Notes: a model not told the origin generated them from the letters alone. A stretch of DNA of 64,000 bases from Odontocerum albicorne (GCA_949825065.1 OX463839.1:26769734-26833733), one strand, 5' to 3'. Counted from the stretch's first letter, positions 44,762-56,280 are shown. Numbers and translations: made by a program.

Positions 44762-45384
44762 AAAATGTTCGTACCTTCTTTATGTACTATACAAGCAGGT
44801 ATGTAACACAACTCTCAAGCCATACAGAAAATATATGGTATATCTAAGATAAAATGTTCGTACCTTCTTTATGTACTATACAAGCAGGTATGTAACACAA
44901 CTCTCAAGCCGTACAGAAAATATATGGTCTATCTAAGATAAAATGTTCGTACCTTCTTTATGTACTATACAAGCAGGTATGTAACACAACTCTCAAGCCG
45001 TACAGAAAATATATGGTCTATCTAAGATAAAATGTTCGTACCTTCTTTATGTACTATACAAGCAGGTATGTAACACAACTCTCAAGCCGTACAGAAAATA
45101 TATGGTCTATCTAAGATAAAATGTTCGTACCTTCTTTATGTACTATACAAGCAGGTATGTAACGCAACTCTCAAGCCGTACAGAAAATATATGGTATATC
45201 TAAGATAAAATGTTCGTACCTTCTTTATGTACTATACAAGCAGGTATGTAACACAACTCTCAAGCCGTACAGAAAATATATGGTATATCTAAGATAAAAT
45301 GTTCGTACCTTCTTTATGTACTATACAAGCAGGTATGTAACACAACTCTCAAGCCGTACAGAAAATATATGGTCTATCTAAGAT
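44762..45384. repeat. 89-bp minisatellite, seven units
   Basis: AAAATGTTCGTACCTTCTTT begins at 44762, 44851, 44940, 45029, 45118, 45207 and 45296. Units are almost identical. Variants are CCATAC/CCGTAC (first unit only), GGTATATC (units 1, 5, 6) against GGTCTATC (2, 3, 4, 7), and one AACGCAACTC (unit 5). Confidence 0.95.
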
Positions 45385-45772
45385 AAAAATTGTATACTTT
45401 TCTTATAATTTATCATAGTTTTCCATAGCTTTTAAAATGTGTCATATATTTGTTTCCTAAAACATCAGATCCAGTAGACAGTATATGTATATGCATTCTA
45501 AACTTTTATCAATACTAAACATAATAATCTTTCATACGAATTTTCATGAGGAGCGTTTTTCAACTTAACCTGCTGTTATTATAAATAAAGCAATTATATA
45601 TTTACTATACCATTGAAAATACATCTGACCTAAAAAATACTGACGCTGATGGCAGCATTATCTTTATTGAGAGAATGTTATAATATATTATAAAACAAAT
45701 ATGTTGATCAATGTGTCGATTGATTAAATTGATTAAATATTTTATTCCAAAATATTTCACAATATTCTTACC

Positions 45773-46075
45773 TTATTGGATATTTAAATTTAAATAAATA
45801 ACATACTTATAATCACGCCATTTTTCTGTTGAGATATATTTTCTCTTATACCCCATTGTCTCCTCCACATCCATACATATTTTCATACCATATCTCGCAT
45901 TCCTTACCTTCCCTTTCAAATTTAATTTGTCCAACAAAACGTTTCTCGGTTTTCTTCTACCACGACTTCTACTAATGTTTGCATTTTTCATTTGTTTATT
46001 CACTATTTCGTCACCCATCTGTTCAACATGTCCAAACCACCACAAAATGTTATTTTTCACCTTACTTAACACATT
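45773..46075 (-). pseudogene. LINE-A fragment, best preserved
   Basis: The minus strand has about 100 open codons: VKNNILWWFGHVEQMGDEIV, KNANISRSRGRRKPRNVLLD, then KVRNARYGMKICMDVEETMG and WRDYK. This is the non-LTR C-terminal pattern, and the sequence passes through AAATGGCGTGATTATAAGTA, the family's 3' end. It is the only LINE-A copy whose frame stays open through the block. 5'-truncated. Confidence 0.65.
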
Positions 46076-46079
46076 GGTC

Positions 46080-46755
46080 TTCAGGTTATATTCATCCTAA
46101 ATATTATATTTACATTTCTTATTCTATCATACATAGATCAGCATTCCATATATTTTTCTTAGGGCACGTATTTTCAGCGCATTTACTCGACTACTTGACT
46201 ACGATTTAAGGAATATAAAGAATCAGTAGCAGGACTTAAAATTGTTTAAACTAACTCAAAACGATATAATTACTTCTGACTTTCGTAAAACTTTGTAAGG
46301 AATGTAGCCTAGTGGTACGTATGCTTACTTCGCACTCAGACGTATTATATTTAGTTTAATTTCTGGCGCTTTCCGAACTGTTATTTTTTAAGCTATTTTA
46401 CATCGGAATTTATTGTTGTCCTGGCACTTAGTAAATCTTTACATACATTCTTATAGCGTTATTTAGGTAACCGGTGTCATGAAAGAACGCTTTGTAAATT
46501 TTTCATTTATTTTTCATTTTACGAGTAACTTCCATAGAGTTTTAACTTCGAAAATGATGCCTCTCCATCGTGGATGATCTTCTTTTTTTGCTCCTATCTC
46601 AAAAACTTTTGAGATGTCATAAAACTTCACATTTAAGCTACACATTTAAGGTGTGTAAAAGTAACAAAAATGAAAACAAAAGATAATTCTCAAGTAAAAT
46701 AGGTAATATGAATTATAACTTTAGAGTCCATATAAAAACATAAACGAAATTCAAA
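46080..46755. other. AT-rich DNA, no gene
   Basis: A TGTAGCCTAGTGGTACG at about 46301 resembles a tRNA A box, but no B box follows at the right distance. Nothing else seen. Confidence 0.4.
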
Positions 46756-46761
46756 AAAACA

Positions 46762-46965
46762 CTACATATAATACAAAGAGTTATTTGCTAATTTGGTAAC
46801 AATTTCCGTTCTACACTCTTGACACCGACAGAAGATATTTTCCGTGTAATGAATCCTCCATACCTGCCATGAACACGTCTTGAACCCATCATAAAACGTG
46901 ATGCCTGCCATGTACGTAGGTCTTCCATAAAAGTATTCAACTAATATAATACTCGTAAACACCAT
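46762..46965 (-). other. Unrecognised 67-codon frame, possible exon
   Basis: The minus strand encodes VEYFYGRPTYMAGITFYDGF, KTCSWQVWRIHYTENIFCRC and QECRTEIV. Composition looks more protein-like (balanced, with Cys, Trp and Tyr) than most frames here. A TATTAG acceptor-like site precedes it and GGCAG|GTATGG inside could be a donor. I recognise no family and see no partner exon. Confidence 0.2.
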
Positions 46966-46979
46966 ATGGCCAGCTTACC

Positions 46980-48280
46980 CAGTATTAAATGCTTCGATTA
47001 AATATTTCTTGAGTAATTGAATTGATAAACATTTATTAGAATATCATGAACATTCCACTGTAAGAAGATAACGTATGCAGTTCTTAGTATGCGACAGTTG
47101 TAACTATTGGTATTTTTTCTTCACAAATACTGTTTTCAGGGGACGATATACCCATTTTTTCTGCTGCAATGCGCATTTCAATATCTTTGGATCAATAGAT
47201 ATTGAAATTATAATGTTGATTCTCAATTGTGCTGTTAAAATAAAACGACAATTACAATATCTAATCACTTACATTTTTTTTTCTAAATTGTAAATTATTT
47301 TTAACAATTTAAACGAAATATTTAATCGTACAAAAGCGTTCTTTCTTTTTTTTTAAATTATAGATTCCACCTGCTTTACTTCCATGCGTTTAATATACCA
47401 TTAATGAATGATATTTTGGCATAACACCTTGGCCTTGCTTTATCTTCCTGAAGATTCAGGCCTCCGTGCTCATCCGCTGGATCTACCAATAATAAATCAT
47501 TTATAGCACCATCCTCATTTGCATTCTACACTTCCTTGTTTGGATTTTACCACATAATTAATTGATCTTTATCCTAATTAAATAACTAATTTTACACTGA
47601 GACGCCACTTTTATGACGCGTTATTTATTATATAATCAAGTATGTTTAAAACGTTTTACGAAAAACAAAATAGTTAGAAGTTATTATTTTGTACATATCT
47701 TATGCATAATCGAGCTGTTTCCATTTCATTTTTGCCTCCAAAATTGACACATTCGATGGAAAAATAACGATTGGAATGAAATAAAAAAGAATGGACGATA
47801 CATTAAAAGATAATGGATGATACTCTTATTAAAAAGGATAGAATATACTCATATTAAAAAAATAATGGACGAGACTCATATTTTAACATAGGTTTGTACA
47901 GCGAGATATTTAGAAAATGTGTCACAATAAACTATTTTTATCGCCCATCACTTCAGTTTTCTTACAAAATGAAAATATTTTCTTAGATTAAAAAAGAGGT
48001 TATTTCTTACTTATCATACAAAGTAATACCCGATATTCTACATAAGGCACGCATATTTATTCTGGTCTTATCACTCCCTTTCAATGCCAAGTCTTCGCTT
48101 TCATACATCAAGTTTCGCTTTAGCACACCACTGTTCACAGTAATTTATGAAGATTTTTGCGATTCAGCAAAAAGCTTTTCTTAAATCAATCGCTTTTCCT
48201 TTCTTAAACAAGTGTGTTTTATTTTAAAACTAACGTCGCTAATTATACAATACAGAATTAAGACATGTACATTTTTATTG
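46980..48280. other. AT-rich DNA; weak ORF and degenerate tandem
   Basis: 47376-47525 (minus) holds 49 open codons reading NEDGAINDLLLVDPADEHGG, then LNLQEDKARPRCYAKISF, preceded directly by TAG and without an ATG; it is unassigned. 47791-47885 is a degenerate array of about 30-bp units with AATGGACGA/TACTCATATTAAAAA words. No gene supported. Confidence 0.3.
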
Positions 48281-48282
48281 TA

Positions 48283-49213
48283 CGAGGCGTATCCAGAAAG
48301 TAAGTGTACTGAGGCTCTCACGACCGGATGGATTTTATTTTTGACATGTTGGCTACACTTCCGTGTAACCTGACCCTTCCCCTCCGCAACGAGACCGATT
48401 TGAGGTCAGTACGTTGAGAAGTGTCGACGCGACAACACGTTTCGTGAAAAATGTCAACCCCATCTCCCGCCAAGTTGAATCGAGTGGAGGCCGGGCAAGA
48501 GTTTTTGAGGCGCTGCAAACTCCATGGAGATGAATTTCTCAGCTCCATCGTTACTGGAGATGAAACTTGGGTTGCACACTACACGCCTGAAACCAAAAGG
48601 CAGTCTCAACAGTGGCGTCACACCTCTTCACCCTCCGCCAAAAAGTTCAAAACCACAATTTCAGCCAAGAAAATCATGACATCCGTGTTTTGGGCTGTCA
48701 AGGGATGATTTTAATTGAATATATGCCTCAAGGGGAGACCATCAACTCTGCAAGATACTGTGAGACCCTAAAAAAATTGCGGAGGGCGATTCAGAACAAG
48801 AAGAGAGGCATGCTGACAAAGGGAGTCTGCCTGTTGCACGACAATGCCAGACGGAACTGCTCGCCTCGTTTAAATGGGATGTCCTGAACCATCCCGCGCA
48901 TTCCCCTGACCTAGCACCTTCAGATTACTATCTCTTTACCTCCCTGAAGCTGCACATGGGTGGAAAAAGGTTTTCAACCGACGAGGAGGTAAAGGAAGAG
49001 GTGGAGAAGTGGACGGAGGGGTTGGCGGGAAACTACTTCGAGGAAGGCATCAAAAAGTTGATACTCCGCTTCACCACCTGCATTGAGAGGAATGACGACT
49101 ATGTCGAAAAATAGCTTACATATGTACTACGGTAACCACGTAATTTTTTTGTTTAAATAAAAAAAATTGTAACCTACAAAAATTCAGTACACTTACTTTC
49201 TGGATATGCCTCG
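48283..49213 (+). mobile_element. Mariner deletion derivative with intact termini
   Basis: Inverted ends CGAGGCGTATCCAGAAAGTA (left) and, reversed, CGAGGCATATCCAGAAAGTA (right), identical for about 29 bp except one position, each bordered by TA (48281-48282, 49214-49215). At 931 bp it is shorter than the usual mariner length of about 1.3 kb. The internal coding sequence lacks the DNA-binding domain. It would need transposase from a related element to move. Confidence 0.9.
48451..49113 (+). pseudogene. Mariner transposase, catalytic-domain remnant
   Basis: From ATG 48451 the frame reads GQEFLRRCKLHGDEFLSSIV, then TGDETWVAHY, which holds the first catalytic Asp, to FWAVKG and a stop. The +1 frame continues as MILIEYMPQGETINSARYCE and CLLHDNARRN (second Asp). 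After a small deletion and shift comes ELLASFKWDVLNHPAHSPDL and APSDYYLF (third Asp region), ending RNDDYVEK and TAG at 49113. All three DDD motifs are recognisable, but two frame changes and loss of the N-terminal helix-turn-helix region make it inactive. It lies between matching terminal repeats, so it is the element's own gene. Confidence 0.85.
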
Positions 49214-49215
49214 TA

Positions 49216-49614
49216 TTACAGATGCGTATCAAAGAATTGACCTTGTCGTCGTGCATCGCTTAATGAAGTACGCACTTGAGCTAATTATTTCCTGATACCC
49301 AGAATGCTTTTCAGCATGACTGCCCGGAGTTTTTTCCCCGTCTAAAGACCGGTAATCGAAGCGCTTTGTGGCAATCAATATAATTTATATAATTATTCTG
49401 CTTCGAACTTCGTGAATGCTTAAGATTTTGATAATTAAGACCACACATGAAAAACATGCAAATCAAAGAACGCCGTGACAAGTTTTAGGAATTTACTTTT
49501 GTAATCAGGTGTTTGGCATTTGTGTTAATGTTTCTTAAAAAATATATGTAATGAGTAAACATTATTTCTTTTACAAAAGATTTATAAGATATTTGAACAG
49601 CGTTTGTTTTAAAT
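49216..49614. other. AT-rich DNA, no gene
   Basis: Nothing supported. Confidence 0.4.
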
Positions 49615-49890
49615 TCTAAGGTACTTCGGCTATGTTATTAGACGGGAAGATGGAGCGGAAAGACTGATGATCTAAGAGAAGTTAGAAGGGTCCTGATCTA
49701 GAGGCAGATCACTAGCGCTATAAACAGACCTATTAAGGAAAGCAACCAACAACTTACTCTAAGAGGGTAGTAGAAATGTTACTGACCGTGAGAAATGGAA
49801 GCGTATCATTTTGCTCCGGTCAATTTGCTCCAAGATCAAGTTCAATGGTCACGATTACTGTGTAAATAGCATCACAAATAAAGAGATAAG
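49615..49890 (+). pseudogene. LINE-B fragment
   Basis: Reads YFGYVIRREDGAERLMI, stop, EKLEGS, stop, SRGRSLAL, then TDLLRKATNNLL; 49690-49840 matches 39755-39905. C-terminal piece and 3' end of a non-LTR element. Confidence 0.6.
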
Positions 49891-51229
49891 AGGTTATTAT
49901 TTTGTCATTTGTCTCGTTGACAAGACTCTAGGAATTTTTTTGAATCTTATTAAATGGGTCTATAAAAAATGGTGGTTTAAATATAATTGAAAGTACTATA
50001 ACTGAATAAGTTAGTTTCAATTGGACAACACATGTCGGGAATCGTAGTGAAAGCGATGCTGTGTTTAATCTTCACCAGAGACACATTTTCTCAACAATCT
50101 CAATTTCTTCAAAAAGTGTTTGATGAATGTATGAAGGAAATTGTGAAAGAGACAGTTCATTTATTTAATCAATTAGTATGAATCTGCGTAACTCTTGTCA
50201 GTTTAGTTAGGAGATATTGCCGTATGGCAAGATAACTAGATAACTGCGATACATATATTTTTGATATTTTTTATAAATGACTAAATAAGTTAATTTGAGT
50301 TATTTTTTTACATTTTTCTTTTACAAAACTAACCCTTCATAGTTTAATACGAAAAGTTTTACAATAGGTGTACACGAAATTGATTTCTGTTTCTTAAATT
50401 GATGACGGACAGTGGTAATCTTTTCAAAGTAAGAATGAATAAAAATTTCCATTCATGCCGGTAAACTCATACAATAAACTTATTCAATAACTACTCGTAA
50501 ATGACCCCGTTTCCCTTGAACTTTAAGCACTTCAACATAATGGGGTCGGAATACCATCGCAACTAATTAATATACTCGTAAAGTATAGAAGCTTGATATA
50601 TATTTTTTAATATTATGCAATAATATTTTTCCTCACTCCCCGGACACTCTCCGCTCCCCAATTGACGTCAATCGAGGACAAGTATCATACCTGTCACGGC
50701 GTACGAGTAGACATAAGTGATGCAATTGTTTGACTTACCGATAATATGAGTGCTTAGTGCACAGCACACCTTGTGCCATATATTCGACTAATCATGATAT
50801 GAAATTATAATATTATTATTCGTTTTCAATATTTTCTGGATATGAAGTGTTCAATTGAAGTAACCTGTTGTAAAAAAAAATATGCTGAATACCTTCTTTA
50901 TCTTATTGAGGCGTTCTGCATCCATATTACGGCATAGTAATTATTTTTTAATTTCCACAAACCGTTTCAGATATTTTGTTCCTGATGTTTTCCAGTTACT
51001 TTTTGAATATCAGACTATCATGAGTGAAGTCTAATCACACTCTACATAATTCTTCTTTGCCTTCTTTGCCGCATGTTACATATGAACCAGTGAATTATTT
51101 TCGTACATTTTATTTTCAATACAGATATTGTACGAGCTCTTCCCGTTTGTAACAAATCTTTTCACAATTGATCATCAACGCCGGGAAGACCGGACAAAAT
51201 GTTCTAGTGAATTGGCATTGCCTAGGTGG
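49891..51229. other. AT-rich DNA, no gene
   Basis: No coding region or repeat that I can support. Confidence 0.45.
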
Positions 51230-51460
51230 CATCCTCAAAAGTTCTGAAGAAATCTGAAACAATAAAGAAATCAAATACGTTTTTTTATTTAGCAGTTACA
51301 TTATATCTTATTGTTTTATACTTCTGTTATATCTTATTGTTTTATACTTCTGTCCATGCAGTGAGATTCTGGAATCAGTTACAAACCAATATAAGACTCG
51401 CTCCGTCCTTGGCATGCTTTAAGAAGCGACTGAAAACCCTCTTAATTTCTAGTCAGTAAA
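51230..51460 (+). pseudogene. Non-LTR retrotransposon C-terminus
   Basis: Ends SVHAVRFWNQLQTNIRLAPS then LACFKKRLKTLLISSQ and TAA at 51457. 'VHAVRFWNQLP...S...FKKRLK..LL' is the last segment of several insect LINE reverse transcriptases. About 40 recognisable codons; the part upstream is low-complexity. Confidence 0.6.
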
Positions 51461-51679
51461 ATAACGTGTTTCATTCCTGATTTTTCTTTTCCTTTCCTCT
51501 CCACCATCCATTCCTTTCCTTTTGCTTGATGATATCTCACTTTATATGAAAAAGAATGTTCGGGTGATTGTCCGTCTTTGTGGGGTTCGTGGGCATAGGC
51601 TCACGTATATGTTTATGGATTTCGTGGGGATGGATAGTCATTTGAATGATTTATGCGACCACGTAACTTGCTTCATTTA

Positions 51680-51765
51680 CTTTTGTCTGGTTGGTTGGAA
51701 GAGATTGCCGCCTGGTAATAAGCCCGCCAGATTATATTTGCAATAAAAGTGTTAAATAAATATAC
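51680..51765 (+). repeat. SINE-A 3' part, tail-to-tail with the next copy
   Basis: TCTGGTTGGTTGGAAGAGAT, GCCGCCTGGTAATAAGCCC and GCCAGATTATATTTGC, running into the tail of the minus-strand copy. Confidence 0.6.
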
Positions 51766-51957
51766 AGTATAAGCTCTCGGGCGTATTGCCATGACACACT
51801 ATTTTCCAACCTACCCAAAAAATACCTAAGAAGCTTTAAGTGAAAACCAAACTGAAATGCTTTTGTACATACAAATAGATAACTTCGAGAATCAAACCCT
51901 CGAAGCCTCAATTGGAAGACAGTCTTACTACTGACTTACATGACACGGAGGTCATCA
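51755..51957 (-). repeat. SINE-A copy
   Basis: Reversed head (GACACGGAGGTCATC, ACAGTCTTACTACTGA, GAATCAAACCCTCGAAGCC) and body (TAAGAAGCTTTAAGTGAAAA, CCATGACACACTATTTTCC) in family order. Confidence 0.65.
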
Positions 51958-51984
51958 TTGCATTTTTTTTGGCACTCTTTTTTT

Positions 51985-52250
51985 GGTACAAAAATCCAAA
52001 CGGTGGGTTTATTGCCATAAGACAAACTCTTCCATGAACAAGATAGAAGTTTCACAGGTTTACATCATTGTTGAAAAACATGTTTATTATTATGTAATGA
52101 TTTAATGTTGGCCCGTTAACCCCACTGGAAACCAAACCAAGGAATGAAATGGAATGATCCTTTTTTTAAATCTAGGTTTCAACGGGAATCGAACTCGCTA
52201 CCTCCGAGTTGGGAGACAAGCGTCTTACTAACTAGACCACGGATGTCATC
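51985..52250 (-). repeat. SINE-A copy
   Basis: Clear reversed B box GGGAATCGAACTCGCTACCT and A region GTCTTACTAACTAGACCACG with GGATGTCATC, then body to TTTATTGCCATAAGACAAAC. Confidence 0.7.
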
Positions 52251-52379
52251 TTAATGAGGAAGTTCCAGAAGGTGTGTATTAATGATGCTCTATCAATGCA
52301 TATGGGTGTTTCTTGTCCTCTGCTATCTCACCTGAAATCCCAACGACCTTTCTGGATCTATGACAATGATAAGCTTAGA

Positions 52380-52720
52380 GTAATGTGAGCTAACCAGATA
52401 GCTGGCGGCAGCAGTCGAATAGGTCCTTGGTCAGAAATATCCCCTTTGTGAGTGATCCTAACTTGCTTGTCCAAGGGTTTGAACTGCCTCAAAGATTGTG
52501 GTGTGCCTGAATCGTCTTAGCTGTAGCCACGGTTTTAGTGCATGCACCTCATGGATGGAATTTCATTGATTCTTATTGTGCTTATTTGAAGTGGACTAGA
52601 CTATCAGTCACATCGTGAAAGAGTATCCAATGTATTTTATGTACAGGAGGACTGAAACAAATCCATCGAGCTAACTCTGAGGATGTATCATAAATGAGAG
52701 ACTTGTGTATCCAACTGTCA
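52380..52720 (+). pseudogene. Non-LTR retrotransposon 3' coding remnant
   Basis: The plus strand reads NIPFVSDPNLLVQGFELPQR and LWCALNRLSCSHGFSACTSW, then ISHIVKEYPMYF. It resembles the C-terminal segment of some insect LINEs with GFDLPR-WS-LNRFRTG...C..W...HIV..CP. Frameshifts present; the Cys/His pattern is partly lost. Confidence 0.5.
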
Positions 52721-53864
52721 GAGAGATAACATCCGAGAGAAGAATTAGCATTTTAAAAATAAAACAAATATGTTAATTCCAAATTGCCAACCGATTGCAA
52801 AACCAGCGACAGTGTGAAATATATAAACATTTATGATTGTGTCCGTTTTCATTCGTAAATATGAATCGATAAATATAAACATTCCTCCAAGCTCAATGAC
52901 GGCTCGTTCAACACCTGTAAAAAGACAGGAAGTTCTATCCAATGTTATGATAAATAATTATTGTCCTCAGTTATCCAAACAGCCTTATGTAAATGTGACG
53001 TCAAGTAGTTGCTTAACTACCTGATGTCTGATTAGAATATTTCATTTTTTTGGACCTATCCTTAGATATGAATAGATGCCATCTCTCATGACCCATGGAC
53101 CTCGCCTTGAGATCAATGAGGTACTTAAGAAATCGTGAGTAGTTTCACAATTTGCTATTTATATGTTTTCTTAAAAAGTATTTGAATTTAAAAAACATAA
53201 CGATATTTTTTAATTGCCATAATAATTTCTTAAAACGTTGAAAATGAGGTACCAATCTAAAGATTTACGAAAGTGTTTCAAAAGCACCTAGTTAAGGCCA
53301 CTTTTTTTTACATTTGTTATTCAAAATGTGTGTTATTCATTGTATGTCAAAATTTACTTTATTTTACATTTCCATTTTTGTTTAACAATTAGTGTTTTCA
53401 TCTGAGATGCGAGATGACTGACTTAAGCCTGCACCGTCTTTATTCATGTATAATTAAGGATATATTGTGCATATATAATTAAGGATACATTGTAATTAAG
53501 GATACTTTACTCATATATAATTAAGGATACATAACTGCTTGGAAGACCTGACAATTAGATAAAAGCTCGGAATTACGACGAATTGCGTTCACAGAACGCT
53601 TTCGAGATACCTTAATATTTACTATATACAGAATGACTCACCTGTCATACAAAATTTTAAGTATCATTACACAAATAAATCAACTATTCATAATAAAAAA
53701 TAATCAATATTCTAGCCAGAATATATTAATTACGAGTATTAGCACCTACCATGTTTCGGTAAGTACACATTTTAAATTAAGCAGAAATTTTTCGTCGAAT
53801 CCGTGATAGCGGAAGTGATAACATATTGTATTTTATTACATCTTCGTTCTATACATAACAACCT
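52721..53864. other. AT-rich DNA with a short tandem
   Basis: 53450-53545 repeats TATAATTAAGGATAC four times with variable spacing. No gene seen. Confidence 0.5.
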
Positions 53865-53968
53865 GTCGAGCTAATTTCCACGTGGCAATCTCTTCCAACC
53901 AGCCAGAATAAACCCGTAACATCCCGGGTTGAGGAACAGTCGTCTTATCAACTAGGCCACAGAGGTCT
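53865..53968 (-). repeat. SINE-A copy, shortened
   Basis: Head (GTCTTATCAACTAGGCCACA, GAGGTC reversed) directly joined to 3' body words (TTCCACGTGGCAATCTCTTC, CAACCAGCCAGAA); the middle of the body is deleted. Confidence 0.6.
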
Positions 53969-54506
53969 TTGGATTTTCGGATCTTCCATTTCAGAAGTTG
54001 ATTGTTAGATCCTGTGGAACAATGTATTTCATTTCCTTGTTTACTGTTTCTCGTAAATTCGTCTTTATATGTCTTTCAAAACTGAAGCATGTTACCCAAA
54101 TACCGAAGTATTCGCTCAGCTTATTTATATCTTACATATGCATGTTATGAAAACATCAAATTCCATACATGGTAAAATAATGAGCTTAGAACATATAAAG
54201 TAATTTAACTACACAACACAACGATAAGCGCGAGAACAGGAGCGAGGAAGTTGCGAATGATGCATTAACCCAAGGCGTAACATTTTCTTAACGCTCAAGT
54301 ATTCTAAACTAAGTTTAAATTAATATGCATAAAATTCTTTAGTTTATTGAGCAAATTAAATAACCTCCCAAAAACGACAGTTTCTTTAAGAGCTGCTTGA
54401 TTTTTTAACATACTTAATCTTTTTAGTCATGATTACGTTATGAAGGTTTAGTGGGGAACTTCTCAAGAGAAAACCGAATATTTCTCTAGATTAACAGACA
54501 TAAGGA
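53969..54506. other. AT-rich DNA, no gene
   Basis: Nothing supported. Confidence 0.4.
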
Positions 54507-54722
54507 TGACTTCCGTAGCCTAGCCTAGTTAGTAAGACGTTTTTCTTCCGACCTGAGGATTGCAGGTTCAATGCCCGTCGGAAATATTTTTTTCAAACCA
54601 GGCTGATTTTTGCTTAAGGTATCTTTAACATATTTCTGATTGGTGGGAAGAAATGTCCACGTATCAATAACCTTAACAGATTTTATTGTATACGATGAAA
54701 GAGTAATACAATACATTACAAT
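54507..54722 (+). repeat. SINE-A, complete copy
   Basis: A box CCTAGTTAGTAAGACG, B box GGTTCAATGCCCG, body AAACCAGGCTGATTTTTGC, GATTGGTGGGAAGAAATG, CCACGTATCAATAACC, tail TGTATACGATGAAAGAGTAA. About 215 bp; the best reference for the family here. Confidence 0.75.
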
Positions 54723-54826
54723 TATCATTGATTCGTTAAGGAAATACATTAAGTTCCATCATTGATTCACCTAGAAAATATTTTAACATCCATAACTTTC
54801 GTCATTAAATTTTACTTATTATTATA

Positions 54827-54960
54827 AAAATACTTGGAGAAATACGTCTATATAACTGGTATGGTAGCAAAATACTTGGAGAAATACGACTATTAAACTG
54901 GTATGGTAGCAAAATACTTGGAGAAATACGTCTATACCATATAACTGGTATGGTAGCAAA
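54827..54960. repeat. Three-copy 42-bp tandem repeat
   Basis: AAAATACTTGGAGAAATACG starts at 54827, 54869 and 54911, each followed by an AACTGGTATGGTAGC block; the third unit has a short ATACC insertion. Confidence 0.85.
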
Positions 54961-56094
54961 AAATAAACGATTGAAGTTGAGTAACAATGAAAGATTTAAA
55001 AAACGAATATACTTGTGTGAAATGATTGGGAATCGAAGAAAGCGTAGACGGAGGAGGGGATGAAAGTTTACATTTGGAGACAATTTGACTTAGGGAAAAA
55101 TAAGAAATTTGAGAAGCAGAAGAGAAAATATAATGTGCGGGGATAGACAAATATGGAAGATATCTGTCCTTTCTGTCTACACAAAAAATACATGGTGTGA
55201 TCGTATATAATATAAATGATGTAAATATTCCCAACTTTTTGGTGTTTCAATGAAATATAGTATTTGTTTTGCTGAGAGTTGTCAAATCTCGAGAGCGGTT
55301 GCAGCTCGGAATTGTTATATTATTTATATGTGTTTAAATTTGAATTTTCCGGATGTAAGTCAACTGTCTCAGAATAGGTAATGAGCCTAGTGAGACGGCT
55401 AAAAGTAGCAGTATGTAAACATTTAATGAATTAAAATAAATATATGTAAGAAAAAAATCAAATAAAGTTACTTTATATGTACGGGCAAAGACAAATCGCT
55501 TCGCCTGACAATTTGCAATAAAAAAATATATGTATTTTTTTTTTATTTATGGTAAGAGTATCTTCCTGTATTATATTTTATTGCATCAGGACTTTTTAGA
55601 TGAAACATGGAACATCAAAATAAAAACCAAACGCCTCTGATGTGTATGTAACACGGACATATTTTGATTGTCCTGATCTTACCACTCCGCCTCCGAACTC
55701 CGCCGGCTCACACTGAGACGCTCGCCCTTTCACTTACGCGAAAGATATGTAACTATCCCAACGGTACTTTAGCCTGCAAACGGCACGCGACTTGCATGCG
55801 AATTTCGCGTTTAGGCTAGGCATTATAATTAAGGAGTCTTTATATTACATTCGAGTATCTACCACGGTAAACACTTCCTTGTGCTGTAACGAAGTGTGTC
55901 AAATTGTTAGGAGATATTTTATTTTGTTCTCTAATTTGTAAACAAACTGGAACAAACGTCTATAATAAATTCTTGACAAACATAATAAAAAACTCTAATT
56001 AGGTCAACAAAAATAAAGGAAGTACTCCTGATGATGCCAACCAACTATCAACAAAACTTTTGGTGAGGCATTGTATTAATGAATTTCACTTTTA
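54961..56094. other. AT-rich DNA with a GC-rich patch (55670-55820)
   Basis: 55670-55820 is CpG-containing and GC-richer (CTCCGCCTCCGAACTCCGCC, GGCACGCGACTTGCATGCG), but no frame in it is recognisable. Overlapping minus-strand frames at 54805-55250 read through the tandem repeat and have no domain. Confidence 0.35.
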
Positions 56095-56280
56095 TTGTGT
56101 ATAAAAATACCTGGCGGGTTAATTGCTATGTGACAATCTCTTTCAACCAACCTGAAAAAAGTAGGGCTTTAATGAAAACCAAAATGAAACCATTTTTTTG
56201 AAATTCGTCGTCAATGAGACTCGAAGCCGCACACCCGGCTGAAAAACAGGCATCTTACACACTAGGCCACGAAGGTCGTC
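56095..56280 (-). repeat. SINE-A copy
   Basis: Reversed head (CACACTAGGCCACGAAGGTC, GACTCGAAGCCGCACACC) and body (TAATGAAAACCAAAATGAAA, TGCTATGTGACAATCTCTTT). Confidence 0.7.

Noticed and set aside
44762..45384. CRISPR-like array
   Set aside because: Contiguous near-identical 89-bp units without spacers; a eukaryotic minisatellite.
46290..46345. SINE head at TGTAGCCTAGTGGTACG
   Set aside because: An A-box-like match only; no B box or family body follows.
47376..47525. Acidic 49-codon minus-strand frame
   Set aside because: No ATG, a stop directly upstream and a weak acceptor; kept only as a note in the regional entry.
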